A DNA stretch of 64,000 bases from Brachyspira hampsonii (lineage in GTDB: Bacteria > Spirochaetota > Brachyspiria > Brachyspirales > Brachyspiraceae): assembly GCF_002214805.1 (NCBI RefSeq), contig NZ_CP019914.1, positions 3,038,001 through 3,102,000 on the forward strand, given 5' to 3'. Below, piece after piece: positions 37,325 to 46,409 of the stretch. Below the pieces are notes generated by a model. It ran no database searches. It had not been told where the DNA came from and worked only from the letters and a program-made list of their open reading frames with translations. Positions within the stretch are counted from its first letter, which is position 1. Each line of letters opens with the position of its first letter. Both the position numbers and the translations under genes were made by a program.

Positions 37325-37993
37325 ATGTATAATTATATATACACCCAAGAAGATTTTAGCATATTAAACAGCTATAAAAATATTTCTATATCCTTAGGAA
37401 AGTATTTAGGGGATAATGTTGAAATAGTAATATATTCTTTTGAAAATGAGGATTATCCTATAGTTTTTATGGTTAATGAATATATGCATAATAAAAGTAT
37501 TGGAGATGCTATTTCCGATAAAGATAGAAGCATATTAAATGAAATGTTAGATAAAACTAATGATAATTTTTTTAAAAATAATTTTATTGAAACTGTTACA
37601 GGAGAATGTCATAAAAAAAATTATACTATTATAAAAAATTCTAATGCTGTACCTATAGCCATGATGGTTATAGATTGGAAATTTGATGTTTCTTTAGTTA
37701 ATACATTAAAAGTGTTTATACCTGATAATATAGATTTGGATTTAAAAGAAAATAAAAACAGCAAATCAGAAGACATTATTATAGAATCTCTCAAAAAAGT
37801 TATAACAACTGTAGATAAAGATGAAGTGGGTCCTTCTGTTTATAATAAGACAATAATAAAAAAATTATATGCTCAAGGTGTATTTGAGTTTAAGGAATCT
37901 GTTCAGGTAGTGGCAAACTATTTAAATATTTCACATCATACAGTGTATTTACATCTTAGAAGTATAAAAAGGTCTAAGAAAATCAGAAAATAA
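37325..37993 (+). CDS. YheO/DauR-like PAS-HTH transcriptional regulator
   Basis: 222 residues. An N-terminal YheO-type PAS domain (about 8-125, LGKYLGDNVEIVIYSF and TVTGECHKKNYTIIKN) and a C-terminal helix-turn-helix of the HTH_22 type (about 170-218, VQVVANYLNISHHTVYLHLRSI) are present. Relatives include the D-arginine utilisation repressor DauR. GGAGAAGC precedes the start. Divergent from the HD gene; target genes unknown. Confidence 0.85.
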   Translation: MYNYIYTQEDFSILNSYKNISISLGKYLGDNVEIVIYSFENEDYPIVFMVNEYMHNKSIGDAISDKDRSILNEMLDKTNDNFFKNNFIETVTGECHKKNYTIIKNSNAVPIAMMVIDWKFDVSLVNTLKVFIPDNIDLDLKENKNSKSEDIIIESLKKVITTVDKDEVGPSVYNKTIIKKLYAQGVFEFKESVQVVANYLNISHHTVYLHLRSIKRSKKIRK

Positions 37994-38014
37994 TTATTAT
38001 TAAAAATAAAAAAT

Positions 38015-38944
38015 TTAATTATTAGAATGAGGGTGAAATTTATTATATACTTCAAATAACCTTGAATTTGTAACATGAGTATATCTCTGAGTTGTAGCTA
38101 TAGTTTCATGTCCTAATAATTCCTGAACTCCTCTTATTTCAGCATTATTGTTAAGCAAATGCGTAGCGAATGTATGCCTTAATGTATGAGGAGAAAAATC
38201 TATAGATATATTTGAATTTCTTATTAATCTTTTCATTGATGTTCTTATGCTTCTGTCGCTTATTGGTTTTCCAAATCTGTTTATAAATAAATAATCATTA
38301 TTTTCAGAATATTCTTTTTGAATTATTCTTCTTTTTTCCATATATATATCCCAATTCTCATATATGATAGGGAGTATTGGTATATCTCTTACCTTTGAGC
38401 CTTTACCGCATACTCTCAATGTTTCAGAGCCTTTTTTTATCATGCTTAGTTTTAATGAGGCAAGCTCTGACACTCTTAATCCTATGGCATACATAAACAG
38501 AGCCATCATTTTATCTCTAATGAGTGTAAAATCTCCTTCATCATCTATGGCTAATATATTGTCTATATCTTCTATAGATAAAAATTTGGCTATATGTTCT
38601 TCCCTTTTCGGACTTTTCATATCTACTATTCTATTTTTATCTGAGTGTCCGTTTCTTATTAAATATTTATAGAATTTTTTTATAGATGATAAATGTCTTG
38701 ACATAGTAGAGTTTGTTAAAGATTTTCCTTTTAAAAAAGTTAAATAATCTCTTACTGTATAATGATTAGCTTCATCTAATGAAATATTTTTACTATGTAG
38801 AAATTGGAAATACTCTTTTAAATCTTTATTATAACTATTAATAGTATGAGCAGCAAAATTTAAGGTTTGTAAATAATCACTGAATTCTTCTAATAAAACA
38901 TATATATTATCATCATTGAAAACATAATCACTTTTCATATTCAT
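38015..38944 (-). CDS. XerC/D-type tyrosine recombinase
   Basis: 309 residues. N-terminal SAM-like core-binding domain (about 15-105) and C-terminal catalytic domain. All catalytic residues are visible: R157 (GLRVSELASL), K181 (CGKGSKVRDIP), H253 and R256 (HTLRHTFATHLL), H279 (LGHETIATTQ) and nucleophile Y288 (RYTHV). Size and lack of mobile-element neighbours favour the chromosomal dimer-resolution recombinase. AGGA eight bases before ATG 38944 supports this start. No dif-like site was recognised here. Confidence 0.88.
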   Translation of the reverse strand: MNMKSDYVFNDDNIYVLLEEFSDYLQTLNFAAHTINSYNKDLKEYFQFLHSKNISLDEANHYTVRDYLTFLKGKSLTNSTMSRHLSSIKKFYKYLIRNGHSDKNRIVDMKSPKREEHIAKFLSIEDIDNILAIDDEGDFTLIRDKMMALFMYAIGLRVSELASLKLSMIKKGSETLRVCGKGSKVRDIPILPIIYENWDIYMEKRRIIQKEYSENNDYLFINRFGKPISDRSIRTSMKRLIRNSNISIDFSPHTLRHTFATHLLNNNAEIRGVQELLGHETIATTQRYTHVTNSRLFEVYNKFHPHSNN

Positions 38945-39398
38945 AATAAAAATCCTATAACAATATATCTTTTTAAATTATTATCGAAAGTTTAAATTAT
39001 AAATTTATGAAGTATGTTAACTTGATATAAAAAATTAATTAAATTTTATTTTATAATTTATACTATATACTGGTATGTCTTTTTGTGTTATTATTTTTAT
39101 TTCATAACTAATTTTATTTATATTGAATATATTGCAGCATGTTTCTGTTTAGCCTACAGTATTTTTTGCAATATAGAAAGTATATTTTCTGTGAAAAGGC
39201 TGCGTTTTTATATATTATATTAAATAAATAATATATAAAAACATTGCTTTTTAGTTAAAATAATCAAAAATAATCAAGTTTATTTTTTTAATATATAACT
39301 ATAAATATACTTCTTTTATTACTTTAAGCTAATAATTCAAAAATATACAAATTTTTTTAGATTTTTATCAGAAATCTAATTTTTTTTCAAATTTATTA
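38945..39398. other. Long AT-rich gap with one strong AT hairpin
   Basis: Between the recombinase and the permease promoter there is no convincing gene. The only structure I can support is an inverted repeat, 39204-39218 with 39228-39242 (15 pairs, arms GTTTTTATATATTAT and its complement, nine-base loop). No riboswitch consensus was recognised upstream of the permease. Confidence 0.6.
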
Positions 39399-39427
39399 TT
39401 GAACTAGTATTATATATATTTTATACT
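39399..39427 (+). promoter_or_regulatory. Promoter of the permease-deaminase operon
   Basis: TTGAAC (39399-39404), 17-base spacer, TATACT (39422-39427), 37 bases before the permease start. Confidence 0.65.
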
Positions 39428-39463
39428 ATTTAGTAACAAAATAATATATTTAAGGATACAGTT

Positions 39464-40726
39464 ATGGATAATAACAATAATGATTTTGAAAGGGAAGCAG
39501 TCCCAGAGAGTCAGAAAAAGAGTGTCGTCAGCATTATGATGGTGTGGACAGGATATGTATTTGTTGTAACTAGCATGATAGCAGGCGGTGGTCTTACTAA
39601 TATTCTTACTATGAAAGAGATAGTAATAGTCATGATATTAGGTAATATATTCTTAAGTCTTATTGCTATAGGTATGAGTTATATAGCAAGCAAAACAGGA
39701 TTGACTTTTGCACTTATAACAAGATATAGTTTTGGCAATCAGGGTTCAAGAATAGTATCTTTGTTTAGCCCAATTGTAAATTTAGGCTGGTATATTGTTC
39801 AGTCAGCTGTTTACGGAAGCATGATAGCTCAGATATTTAAACTAGGGAGCACAGGAGAGCTAGTTGCTATGGCTTTAAGTGCTATGGTAATGGGTATAAT
39901 AGCATTAATAGGTTTTGAGGCTTTGAATACTTTAGGATTAGTATCAATACCGGCAATAATATTTTTATGTATAGCAGCAGCTATGAGATCTACTATGGAA
40001 GTTGAAGGAGGAATGAGTTATATAATAAATGTAGTACCTAAAAATCCGGGTACATTATCTGATGGTCTTATGATAGTAATAGGTACTTGGATATTTTCAG
40101 TTTCTACTGCTGTTGCTGATATAATGAGATATGCTAAAAGTTTGAAACATGCTGTAATAAGTGCGGTATTTAGTTTAATAATTGGTAATAGCTTATTAAT
40201 AGGATGCGGTGCAATAGCAGCAGCAGCTACAGGACAAGCAGATTTACCGGCTTTACTTATATCTATGGGTTTAGTTATACCTGGTGTAATTTTATTAACT
40301 ACAAATATATTTACTACTAACGGAACAAATTTATATTCAAATGCTTTAGCATTATCAAATGTTTTTAGAAATGTTGATAGAAAAATAATTTTTTATGGTA
40401 TGATATTATTTTCAATGGTTATGACTTTGCTAAGACCAAATAGGATAGATGTATTTTTTGTATTTTTAAATGTTCTTAGTATTATTATACCTGCTTTGCC
40501 TGGAATAATATTTGTTGATTTTTATTATTTTAATAAGGGTAATTATCCAAAATTAAGCGAGGCTGATGCTAAACAAATAAGATGGAGTGCAGTAATATCA
40601 TGGATAATAGCAACTGTTTTAACATTCTTTATAAAATGGGGATTTCAGCCTTTAAATGGTATAGTTATGGGTGCTTTGATATATTTTATATTTAATAGCA
40701 TAGCTTTAAAAATGAGTAAGGAGTAA
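39464..40726 (+). CDS. NCS1-family nucleobase permease
   Basis: 420 residues with about twelve helices. Conserved NCS1 blocks include MMVWTGYVFVVTSMIAGGGL, ITRYSFGNQGSRIVSL and TGLTFALI near the N terminus, and FSVSTAVADIMRYAKS in the middle. The closest recognisable group is cytosine/purine permease (CodB-like). It is followed directly by a 60-residue membrane protein and a deaminase, so uptake of an aminated nucleobase followed by deamination is a reasonable reading. Confidence 0.87.
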   Translation: MDNNNNDFEREAVPESQKKSVVSIMMVWTGYVFVVTSMIAGGGLTNILTMKEIVIVMILGNIFLSLIAIGMSYIASKTGLTFALITRYSFGNQGSRIVSLFSPIVNLGWYIVQSAVYGSMIAQIFKLGSTGELVAMALSAMVMGIIALIGFEALNTLGLVSIPAIIFLCIAAAMRSTMEVEGGMSYIINVVPKNPGTLSDGLMIVIGTWIFSVSTAVADIMRYAKSLKHAVISAVFSLIIGNSLLIGCGAIAAAATGQADLPALLISMGLVIPGVILLTTNIFTTNGTNLYSNALALSNVFRNVDRKIIFYGMILFSMVMTLLRPNRIDVFFVFLNVLSIIIPALPGIIFVDFYYFNKGNYPKLSEADAKQIRWSAVISWIIATVLTFFIKWGFQPLNGIVMGALIYFIFNSIALKMSKE

Positions 40727-40730
40727 AAAT

Positions 40731-40913
40731 ATGGCTGCTAAAGAAGTAAAATTAATTCATAAAATATTTGCTGTTATTGGTATTATATTGCTTGGTATAG
40801 GTTCTTTTGTTTCATGTTTATCCTTAGACAGTTTTATAGCCAATATTGGAAATGCATTAATGATAATTGGTATAGGTATTTCTTGGTATGGTTTTTTATA
40901 TTGGAAGCCTTGA
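40731..40913 (+). CDS. Small two-helix membrane protein
   Basis: 60 residues, four bases after the permease stop, with a strong AAGGAG RBS. Two hydrophobic helices (about 9-32 and 36-57) are joined by a short loop. The good RBS and tight packing between permease and deaminase argue it is real, perhaps an accessory subunit. No family recognised. Confidence 0.7.
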   Translation: MAAKEVKLIHKIFAVIGIILLGIGSFVSCLSLDSFIANIGNALMIIGIGISWYGFLYWKP

Positions 40914-40951
40914 TTAAAAATAATATTATAAATATAAAGGATAGTATGTAA

Positions 40952-41443
40952 ATGGATAAAATAGAAAGGGAAAAACATATTTTTTATTTGAGAGAAGCAA
41001 TAAAGGAATCAATATTAGCTAAGGAGGCTGGGAATACGCCTTTTGGAGCGATAATGATTGATAAAGATGGAAATATAATATTAAGACAGCAGAATATCGA
41101 AATAACAGAACATGATTGTACGGGTCATGCAGAAACTGCTATAATGAGAAGTGCAAGTAAATTATATGACAGAAAATTTTTATGGGATTGTACTTTGTAT
41201 ACTACATTTGAACCTTGTGCTATGTGCTGCGGTGCTATATATTGGGGGAATGTTGGTACTGTAGTTTATGGTTTGGAAGAGAAAACATTGCTTAAATTGA
41301 CAGGTGATAATGAACAAAATCCTACTTTTGATTTACCTTCAAGAGATATTATAAAGGCTGGTCAGAAGGATATAAAGATTATAGGTCCTTTTGATGAATT
41401 GACAGAAGAAATTATTGCACCTCATATAGGGTATTGGAAGTAA
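40952..41443 (+). CDS. Nucleobase/nucleoside deaminase (CDA fold)
   Basis: 163 residues. Zinc site: H59 and catalytic E61 in GHAETAIM, C89 and C92 in EPCAMCC. TPFGAIMIDKDGNIILRQQN is the typical N-terminal strand. The length and the late extension resemble guanine/isocytosine deaminase-type enzymes more than TadA. Likely deaminates the base imported by the adjacent permease. RBS AAGGATAG. A strong terminator follows. Confidence 0.87.
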   Translation: MDKIEREKHIFYLREAIKESILAKEAGNTPFGAIMIDKDGNIILRQQNIEITEHDCTGHAETAIMRSASKLYDRKFLWDCTLYTTFEPCAMCCGAIYWGNVGTVVYGLEEKTLLKLTGDNEQNPTFDLPSRDIIKAGQKDIKIIGPFDELTEEIIAPHIGYWK

Positions 41444-41469
41444 AGTTAGTATTATTTTAATATTTATTT

Positions 41470-41511
41470 AGGCATTTAAAAATATTTTAAGTTTTTAAAT
41501 GCCTTTTTTTA
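41470..41511 (+). terminator. Strong terminator after the deaminase gene
   Basis: AGGCATTTAAAAA (41470-41482) pairs perfectly with TTTTTAAATGCCT (41492-41504) around a nine-base loop, followed by a run of seven more T. It separates the permease operon from the ABC-transporter operon. Confidence 0.95.
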
Positions 41512-41519
41512 TAATAAAT

Positions 41520-41566
41520 TTGATTTTAGTTAGTTAGTTTACTATACTAATTAATATACTAATTAA
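41520..41566 (+). promoter_or_regulatory. Promoter with tandem 12-bp repeat
   Basis: TTGATT (41520-41525), 17-base spacer, TATACT (41543-41548). The -10 lies in TATACTAATTAA (41543-41554), repeated perfectly at 41555-41566, so a second -10 copy sits 12 bases downstream. A TTAG triplicate is in the spacer. The repeat ends four bases before the GAGGTGG RBS. Confidence 0.7.
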
Positions 41567-41583
41567 ATATGAGGTGGAATATT

Positions 41584-42672
41584 ATGACAAATTTAGAAAA
41601 AAAGCTAATGGAATTTTCTCTTAGATTAATAGATGAAAAAAAGGCTAAAATTATAGTGCCTGTAACACCAGAAACAGGATATTGGTTCGGCGGCGGAAAT
41701 ATGGTAGAGGATAAAGAAGGTAATTTATATATTTCAGGAAGATACAGAAATTCCGGAGATTCAAGAACAGGGCTTGATTTAGGAGATAGAGGGGCAGAAC
41801 TTGCAATATTTAAATCTTCAGACAAAGGAAATATTTGGACAAAAATAAAAAGCATATTAAAAAAAGAACTTCCTAGAGGCGTATTATCTATAGAAGGTAC
41901 CGCTTTGAGATTTAATAAAGATAATGAGGTGGAGCTTTATATATCTTCTGAGAAATCTGAAAATAAATATCCGGATCATCTTAAAGAATATTTAAAACCG
42001 GGAACAGGAGTATGGGATATTGATGTAATAGTATCTGATAAAATAGAAAATTTAAGTGCTTCCAATGTTAAAGAACTTATAAAAGGCGAGGATTCAAGAT
42101 TTATACATTTGAAAGATCCTTTTGTGTATGACAGTTATAACGGAGAAAAATATTTAATGTTTTGTACACATCCATATAATTGGACTAGCTCAAATACAGG
42201 GTATATGTTAAGAAGAGGCGAAGAGCTTAATTTTGAAGCACCTGTATTCTACTTCTTTGAAAAAGGTCATACTTGGGATATAGCTATGACTAGAGGAACT
42301 TGCGTCATTGATATGCCTCAAGTCGGAATATTGAGAAATAAAAGAATAAGTTTATTTTTCTACGATGGAGGAGAATGCGTAAGAAATTTAGATGAGCATG
42401 AAAAAGCTGTAAAAAGACCTAGAGGATATTCATGCGAAGAATTAGGAGGAGCAGCATATATAGAGAATGGTTCATTTGCACATATTGAAAGAATAAGTAA
42501 AGAATTACCATTATTTGTAAGCCCTTACGGTACAGGCTGCTCAAGATATGTAGATGTACTTAGAACAAAAGATGGAATGTATGCTACTTGGCAGCAGTCT
42601 CAGGATAATAAATCTCAGCCTTTAGTTATGAATTTCTTAAGTAATTCTGAAATAGAAGATATATTAAATTAA
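41584..42672 (+). CDS. Asp-box (BNR/sialidase-like) propeller protein
   Basis: 362 residues, no signal peptide, therefore cytosolic. One clear Asp box, SSDKGNIW (SxDxGxxW), plus GNMVEDKEGNLYISGRY, SRFIHLKDPFVYDSYNGEKYLMFCTH and late CSRYVDVLRTKDGMYATWQQS blades suggest a sialidase/GH-like beta-propeller. ATG 41584 follows GAGGTGG by six bases; an in-frame ATG at 41569 is less likely. First gene of the ABC-transporter operon. A role in processing the imported compound is inferred only from position. Confidence 0.65.
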   Translation: MTNLEKKLMEFSLRLIDEKKAKIIVPVTPETGYWFGGGNMVEDKEGNLYISGRYRNSGDSRTGLDLGDRGAELAIFKSSDKGNIWTKIKSILKKELPRGVLSIEGTALRFNKDNEVELYISSEKSENKYPDHLKEYLKPGTGVWDIDVIVSDKIENLSASNVKELIKGEDSRFIHLKDPFVYDSYNGEKYLMFCTHPYNWTSSNTGYMLRRGEELNFEAPVFYFFEKGHTWDIAMTRGTCVIDMPQVGILRNKRISLFFYDGGECVRNLDEHEKAVKRPRGYSCEELGGAAYIENGSFAHIERISKELPLFVSPYGTGCSRYVDVLRTKDGMYATWQQSQDNKSQPLVMNFLSNSEIEDILN

Positions 42673-42694
42673 TAATATTAGATGGAGTAATGGT

Positions 42695-43678
42695 ATGAAA
42701 AAGATATTATTATCTATAATTTTTATTTTGTTATTTAGTTTTTTGATGTCATGCGGTAAAAAGACAAATGAGAATTCAGGTAAAATAAGAGTGGCATATC
42801 ATCCTAATGTAGGCGGAGCTTCTGCTATCATTACAGGAATACATCAGAATTATTTTAAAGATGAAGGATTAGATATAGAATTAGTAAAATTTACAAGCGG
42901 ACCTACTGAAATAGCAGCTATGGTTTCAGGAGACATACAGATAGGTTATATAGGTTTTGGTGCACATACATTGGCGGCTGAAGGAAAGGTTCAGATAATA
43001 GCTACTGACGGAATAGCTGTTGTAGAAGGTATCAGAGCATTAAAAACTTCAGGTATAACTACTGTAGAACAATTAAAAGGAAAAACTTTAATAACACAGT
43101 TAGGTACATCCGGAGAAACTATTATAGATCAGGTACTAGCAGGAACAGGCGTTAATAAATCAGATATAAATATACTTAATGCTGAAGTTTCAAGTGCTGT
43201 TGCTTCATTCTTGGCTAATAAAGTTGATGCTATATCTGTATGGCCTCCTTATACTGTTGAGATAGATAATAGAATAGGATTAGAGAATTTGAATATTATA
43301 AAACCGCAGGATGTTGGCGTTGATTCTACTGCAAGCTGGATAGTAACTCCTGATTATTTGGAAGCTAATACTGATACTGTTATAAAGTTCACAAGAGCAT
43401 TGTATAAAGCAATGGATTATAGAAAAGAACATTTAGATGAAGCTATTACAAATGTATCAAATCTTATAGGTTTAGATATAGCTACAGTTGCTCAAGAAAA
43501 ATACAGTTCAGATTGGATGGATTCCAAAACAATGAAAAGCAGAATAGATGATGGAAGCATAAGTAATATTTACAGAAAACAAATAGATTACTTCTTGCAA
43601 AACAACAGATTAAATTCTGAACCTGTTGCTGTAGATAAATATGTGAGAATTGACATTATAAAACAAGCATTAAACTGA
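42695..43678 (+). CDS. NMT1/SsuA-like substrate-binding lipoprotein 1
   Basis: 327 residues; lipoprotein signal with C20 (FSFLMSCGKK). Binding-protein motifs GIHQNYFKDEGLDIELVKF, SGDIQIGYIGFGAHTLA, QLGTSGETIIDQ and VDAISVWPPYT fit the NMT1/SsuA/THI5-like class that works with TauC/SsuC permeases. A paralogue at 46410 shares nearly every one of these blocks. A hairpin directly after the gene may raise its level over the permease. Confidence 0.9.
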   Translation: MKKILLSIIFILLFSFLMSCGKKTNENSGKIRVAYHPNVGGASAIITGIHQNYFKDEGLDIELVKFTSGPTEIAAMVSGDIQIGYIGFGAHTLAAEGKVQIIATDGIAVVEGIRALKTSGITTVEQLKGKTLITQLGTSGETIIDQVLAGTGVNKSDINILNAEVSSAVASFLANKVDAISVWPPYTVEIDNRIGLENLNIIKPQDVGVDSTASWIVTPDYLEANTDTVIKFTRALYKAMDYRKEHLDEAITNVSNLIGLDIATVAQEKYSSDWMDSKTMKSRIDDGSISNIYRKQIDYFLQNNRLNSEPVAVDKYVRIDIIKQALN

Positions 43679-43689
43679 TTAAATTATAG

Positions 43690-43724
43690 TTCACAGTTAA
43701 AATAAATATAGTTTTAACTGTGAA
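43690..43724 (+). other. Intra-operon mRNA hairpin after the binding-protein gene
   Basis: TTCACAGTTAAAA (43690-43702) pairs perfectly with TTTTAACTGTGAA (43712-43724), 13 pairs and a nine-base loop, but no T tail follows. Such hairpins typically protect the upstream binding-protein mRNA end or partially attenuate readthrough into the permease gene. Confidence 0.85.
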
Positions 43725-43767
43725 GTAGTCAATTATATGCTTAGATTTTTTATTAAGAGGTATAAAA

Positions 43768-44538
43768 ATGAATAGTAAACCTATGGGTAAAAAGAAATAT
43801 ATATTTACCGCAGTTTCCATTATCATAGCTTTATTAGTATGGCAGCTAGTATCTTCTTCTGTGGCAGGGGCTGTTATTGCAAGTCCGGCTGATGTATTAA
43901 AGTCATTTATAAGAGAGATTACTAATGGTAAATTATTAAATCATATAGGTATAAGTTTATTTAGGGTATTGTCTGGTTTCGGATTAGCATTTGTTGTATC
44001 AATACCTATAGCATTTTTAATGGGTTGGTATCAGCCTGTACAATTATTAATAGAACCTATAATACAATTTGTTAGGAATATACCGGCATTAGCATATATA
44101 CCTTTGGTTGTAGTTGCTCAGGGAGTTGGAGAAAGTGCTAAAATTACAGTTATATTTATATCTACTTTTTTGGTAATGATTATAACAGTTTATCAAGGGG
44201 TAAGAGAGGTTGATCAAACTTTAATAAAAGCAGCCAGAGTCCTTGGTGCTAAAGATAAAGATATTTTCTTAAAAGTTGTAATACCGGCTTCAGTACCTTA
44301 TATATTGGTTGGTATGCGTTTAGGATTAGGTGCTTCTCTTACAACTCTTATTGCTGCTGAATTAACAGGCTCTAGTTCAGGATTAGGACAGATGATTCAG
44401 GAGGCAAGTCTTTACTTTAGAATGGATATAGTTATGCTTGGAATAATACTTATTGGTATTACAGGCTTAATATTAAATTTTATAGTAAGCATAATAGAAA
44501 ACAAGTTGACTGTATGGCAGGAAAAGAAAAAAAGATAA
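43768..44538 (+). CDS. ABC transporter permease (SsuC/TauC type)
   Basis: 256 residues, six helices. The EAA loop, VDQTLIKAARVLGAKDKDIFLKV, is typical of importer permeases of the nitrate/sulfonate/thiamine-precursor class. AAGAGG precedes the start. It should serve both binding proteins of the locus with the ATPase at 44576. Confidence 0.92.
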   Translation: MNSKPMGKKKYIFTAVSIIIALLVWQLVSSSVAGAVIASPADVLKSFIREITNGKLLNHIGISLFRVLSGFGLAFVVSIPIAFLMGWYQPVQLLIEPIIQFVRNIPALAYIPLVVVAQGVGESAKITVIFISTFLVMIITVYQGVREVDQTLIKAARVLGAKDKDIFLKVVIPASVPYILVGMRLGLGASLTTLIAAELTGSSSGLGQMIQEASLYFRMDIVMLGIILIGITGLILNFIVSIIENKLTVWQEKKKR

Positions 44539-44575
44539 TAAGTTATAATAAAAAATTATATAAAAGAGATTAAAT

Positions 44576-45361
44576 ATGTCAAATAAAGAAGTAAAAGTAA
44601 AAATTTCTAATGTTAGTAAAATATACAAAGGTACAACTAAAGATGTTCATGCTTTAGATAATGTAAATTTAGATATATATAAAAATGAATTTGTATGTGT
44701 AATAGGTTCTTCAGGATGCGGAAAAAGTACATTACTCAATATACTTGCAGGACTTGATACTCCGAATTCAGGCAGTATAGAAATAGACGGAAAACCTATA
44801 GAAGGTACAGGAGTTGATAGAGGTGTTGTATTTCAGCAGTATGCTTTATTTCCTTGGCTTACCGTTGCAAAGAATGTAGCTTTTGGATTGGAATTGCAAA
44901 AAAAACCAAAATCTGAAATAAATGATATAGTAGATCATTATCTTAAGGCTGTTGGATTAATAGATTTCAAAAATGCTTATCCTAAGGAACTTTCAGGCGG
45001 TATGAAGCAGCGAGTAGCTATAGCCAGAGCTTATGCTGTTAATCCTAATATACTTCTTATGGATGAACCTTTTGGAGCTTTAGATGCACAGACAAGAGCT
45101 CAATTGCAGACTGAACTTTTGAATACTTGGGATAATGAAAAGAAAACTTGTTTCTTTATTACTCATGATGTAGATGAAGCCGTATTTTTGGCTCAGAGAG
45201 TTGTTATAATGAGTCCAAGACCCGGAAGAATTAAGAGTATAGTAGAAGTACCTATAGCATATCCTAGAGTACCTGAAACTAAATTATCAAAAGAATTCAA
45301 TGATATAAAAAATCAATTATGGCAGTTAGTATATCATGAATATTTAGAGGCTAAAAAATAG
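44576..45361 (+). CDS. ABC transporter ATP-binding protein (SsuB/TauB type)
   Basis: 261 residues. Walker A GSSGCGKST, Q-loop VVFQQYALFPWLTV, signature LSGGMKQRVAIARA, Walker B ILLMDEPFGALD and H-loop FFITHDVDEA are all intact. Starts 37 bases after the permease. Confidence 0.95.
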   Translation: MSNKEVKVKISNVSKIYKGTTKDVHALDNVNLDIYKNEFVCVIGSSGCGKSTLLNILAGLDTPNSGSIEIDGKPIEGTGVDRGVVFQQYALFPWLTVAKNVAFGLELQKKPKSEINDIVDHYLKAVGLIDFKNAYPKELSGGMKQRVAIARAYAVNPNILLMDEPFGALDAQTRAQLQTELLNTWDNEKKTCFFITHDVDEAVFLAQRVVIMSPRPGRIKSIVEVPIAYPRVPETKLSKEFNDIKNQLWQLVYHEYLEAKK

Positions 45362-45376
45362 GGGAGTAAATTAAGA

Positions 45377-46324
45377 ATGAAAAGAATATTTGAATTAAAT
45401 TATACTGATACATTTAATATGGATACTAATACATTGATAGAAACAATAAGAAATTCTGAAGGAAGAACATTAATGGCAGAATCTCTAATATATAAAAGAC
45501 CATTGATAGAAAGAGTTACAGATCCTGAAATTTTGGCTGCTATGGGAGTGGACTTAATTACATTAAATATATTTGATTTACTTAATCCTTTTATATATGA
45601 TTTAGACGAAGTTGAAGGTGATAATTCTATGCCTTTAGTAGAAAGTACTTTTAAAGGTCAACTTAAATTATATGAATCTTCAAGAAAAAGAAATGATCAC
45701 ATAGAAAGAATAAAAAAGTATACAGGAAGATTTATAGGTATAAATTTAGAACCTGTGGGAGAAGGTGTAGATTATCCTGAAGGTTTAAAAGCTACCAAAG
45801 ATAATTATAAAAGGGCTTTAGATTTTGGAATAGATTATATAGTATTAACAGGCAATCCTCATACAAAAGTTTCTATGGATACAATAGCAAAAGCAGCTGA
45901 AGAATTAGCTTCTATTGCCAAAGGTAAAATGATGATTATTGCAGGTAAAATGCATGGAGCAGGTGCTGGCAATACTGATACTTTAAGCACAGTAAAACAA
46001 ATTGCAGATGCAGGTGCTGATGTTATAATGTTTGGTGCTCCCGGAACTTTACCCGGTTATACGGTAGAGAAAGTTCATGAGCTTATAGATGAAGCTAAAA
46101 GATTTGGCATGCTTACAAAAACAGCTATAGGAACTGCTCAGGAAGGGGCACCTATAGATACAATAAAAGAAATTGCATTAATGTCTAAAATGGCAGGAGC
46201 AGATATAATGCATATAGGAGATGCAGGCGTAGGAGGTATATCAAGTCCTATGAATGCTATGGCTATATCATTGGTATTAAGGGGAGAGGTGCATACATAT
46301 AGAAGAATGGCTTTGAGAAGATAA
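45377..46324 (+). CDS. Predicted TIM-barrel protein (DUF7916-like)
   Basis: 315 residues. Barrel-like alternation with conserved-looking blocks GRTLMAESLIYKRPL, FIGINLEPVGEGVDYPEG, MIIAGKMHGAGAGNTDT, GADVIMFGAPGTLPGYT and MHIGDAGVGGISSPMNAM, ending EVHTYRRMALRR. It resembles the DUF7916 group often mis-annotated as HAD hydrolase; I cannot name a reaction. It starts 15 bases after the ATPase, so it likely acts on the imported compound. Confidence 0.6.
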   Translation: MKRIFELNYTDTFNMDTNTLIETIRNSEGRTLMAESLIYKRPLIERVTDPEILAAMGVDLITLNIFDLLNPFIYDLDEVEGDNSMPLVESTFKGQLKLYESSRKRNDHIERIKKYTGRFIGINLEPVGEGVDYPEGLKATKDNYKRALDFGIDYIVLTGNPHTKVSMDTIAKAAEELASIAKGKMMIIAGKMHGAGAGNTDTLSTVKQIADAGADVIMFGAPGTLPGYTVEKVHELIDEAKRFGMLTKTAIGTAQEGAPIDTIKEIALMSKMAGADIMHIGDAGVGGISSPMNAMAISLVLRGEVHTYRRMALRR

Positions 46325-46409
46325 TAAAAATATATTGTTTAGCAGTGATAAATTCTTTTTGATATGAATAAGTTTTAATATAAAAATAATTAAAAAAGGA
46401 GAATAAAAA

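Noticed and set aside
38015-38944. Integron or phage integrase
   Set aside because: No attachment sites, cargo genes or phage genes flank it, and the size and motifs fit a chromosomal Xer recombinase.
38945-39463. Purine-type riboswitch upstream of the nucleobase permease
   Set aside because: I looked for the conserved junction bases and pairing but found only an AT hairpin; no riboswitch consensus is supported.
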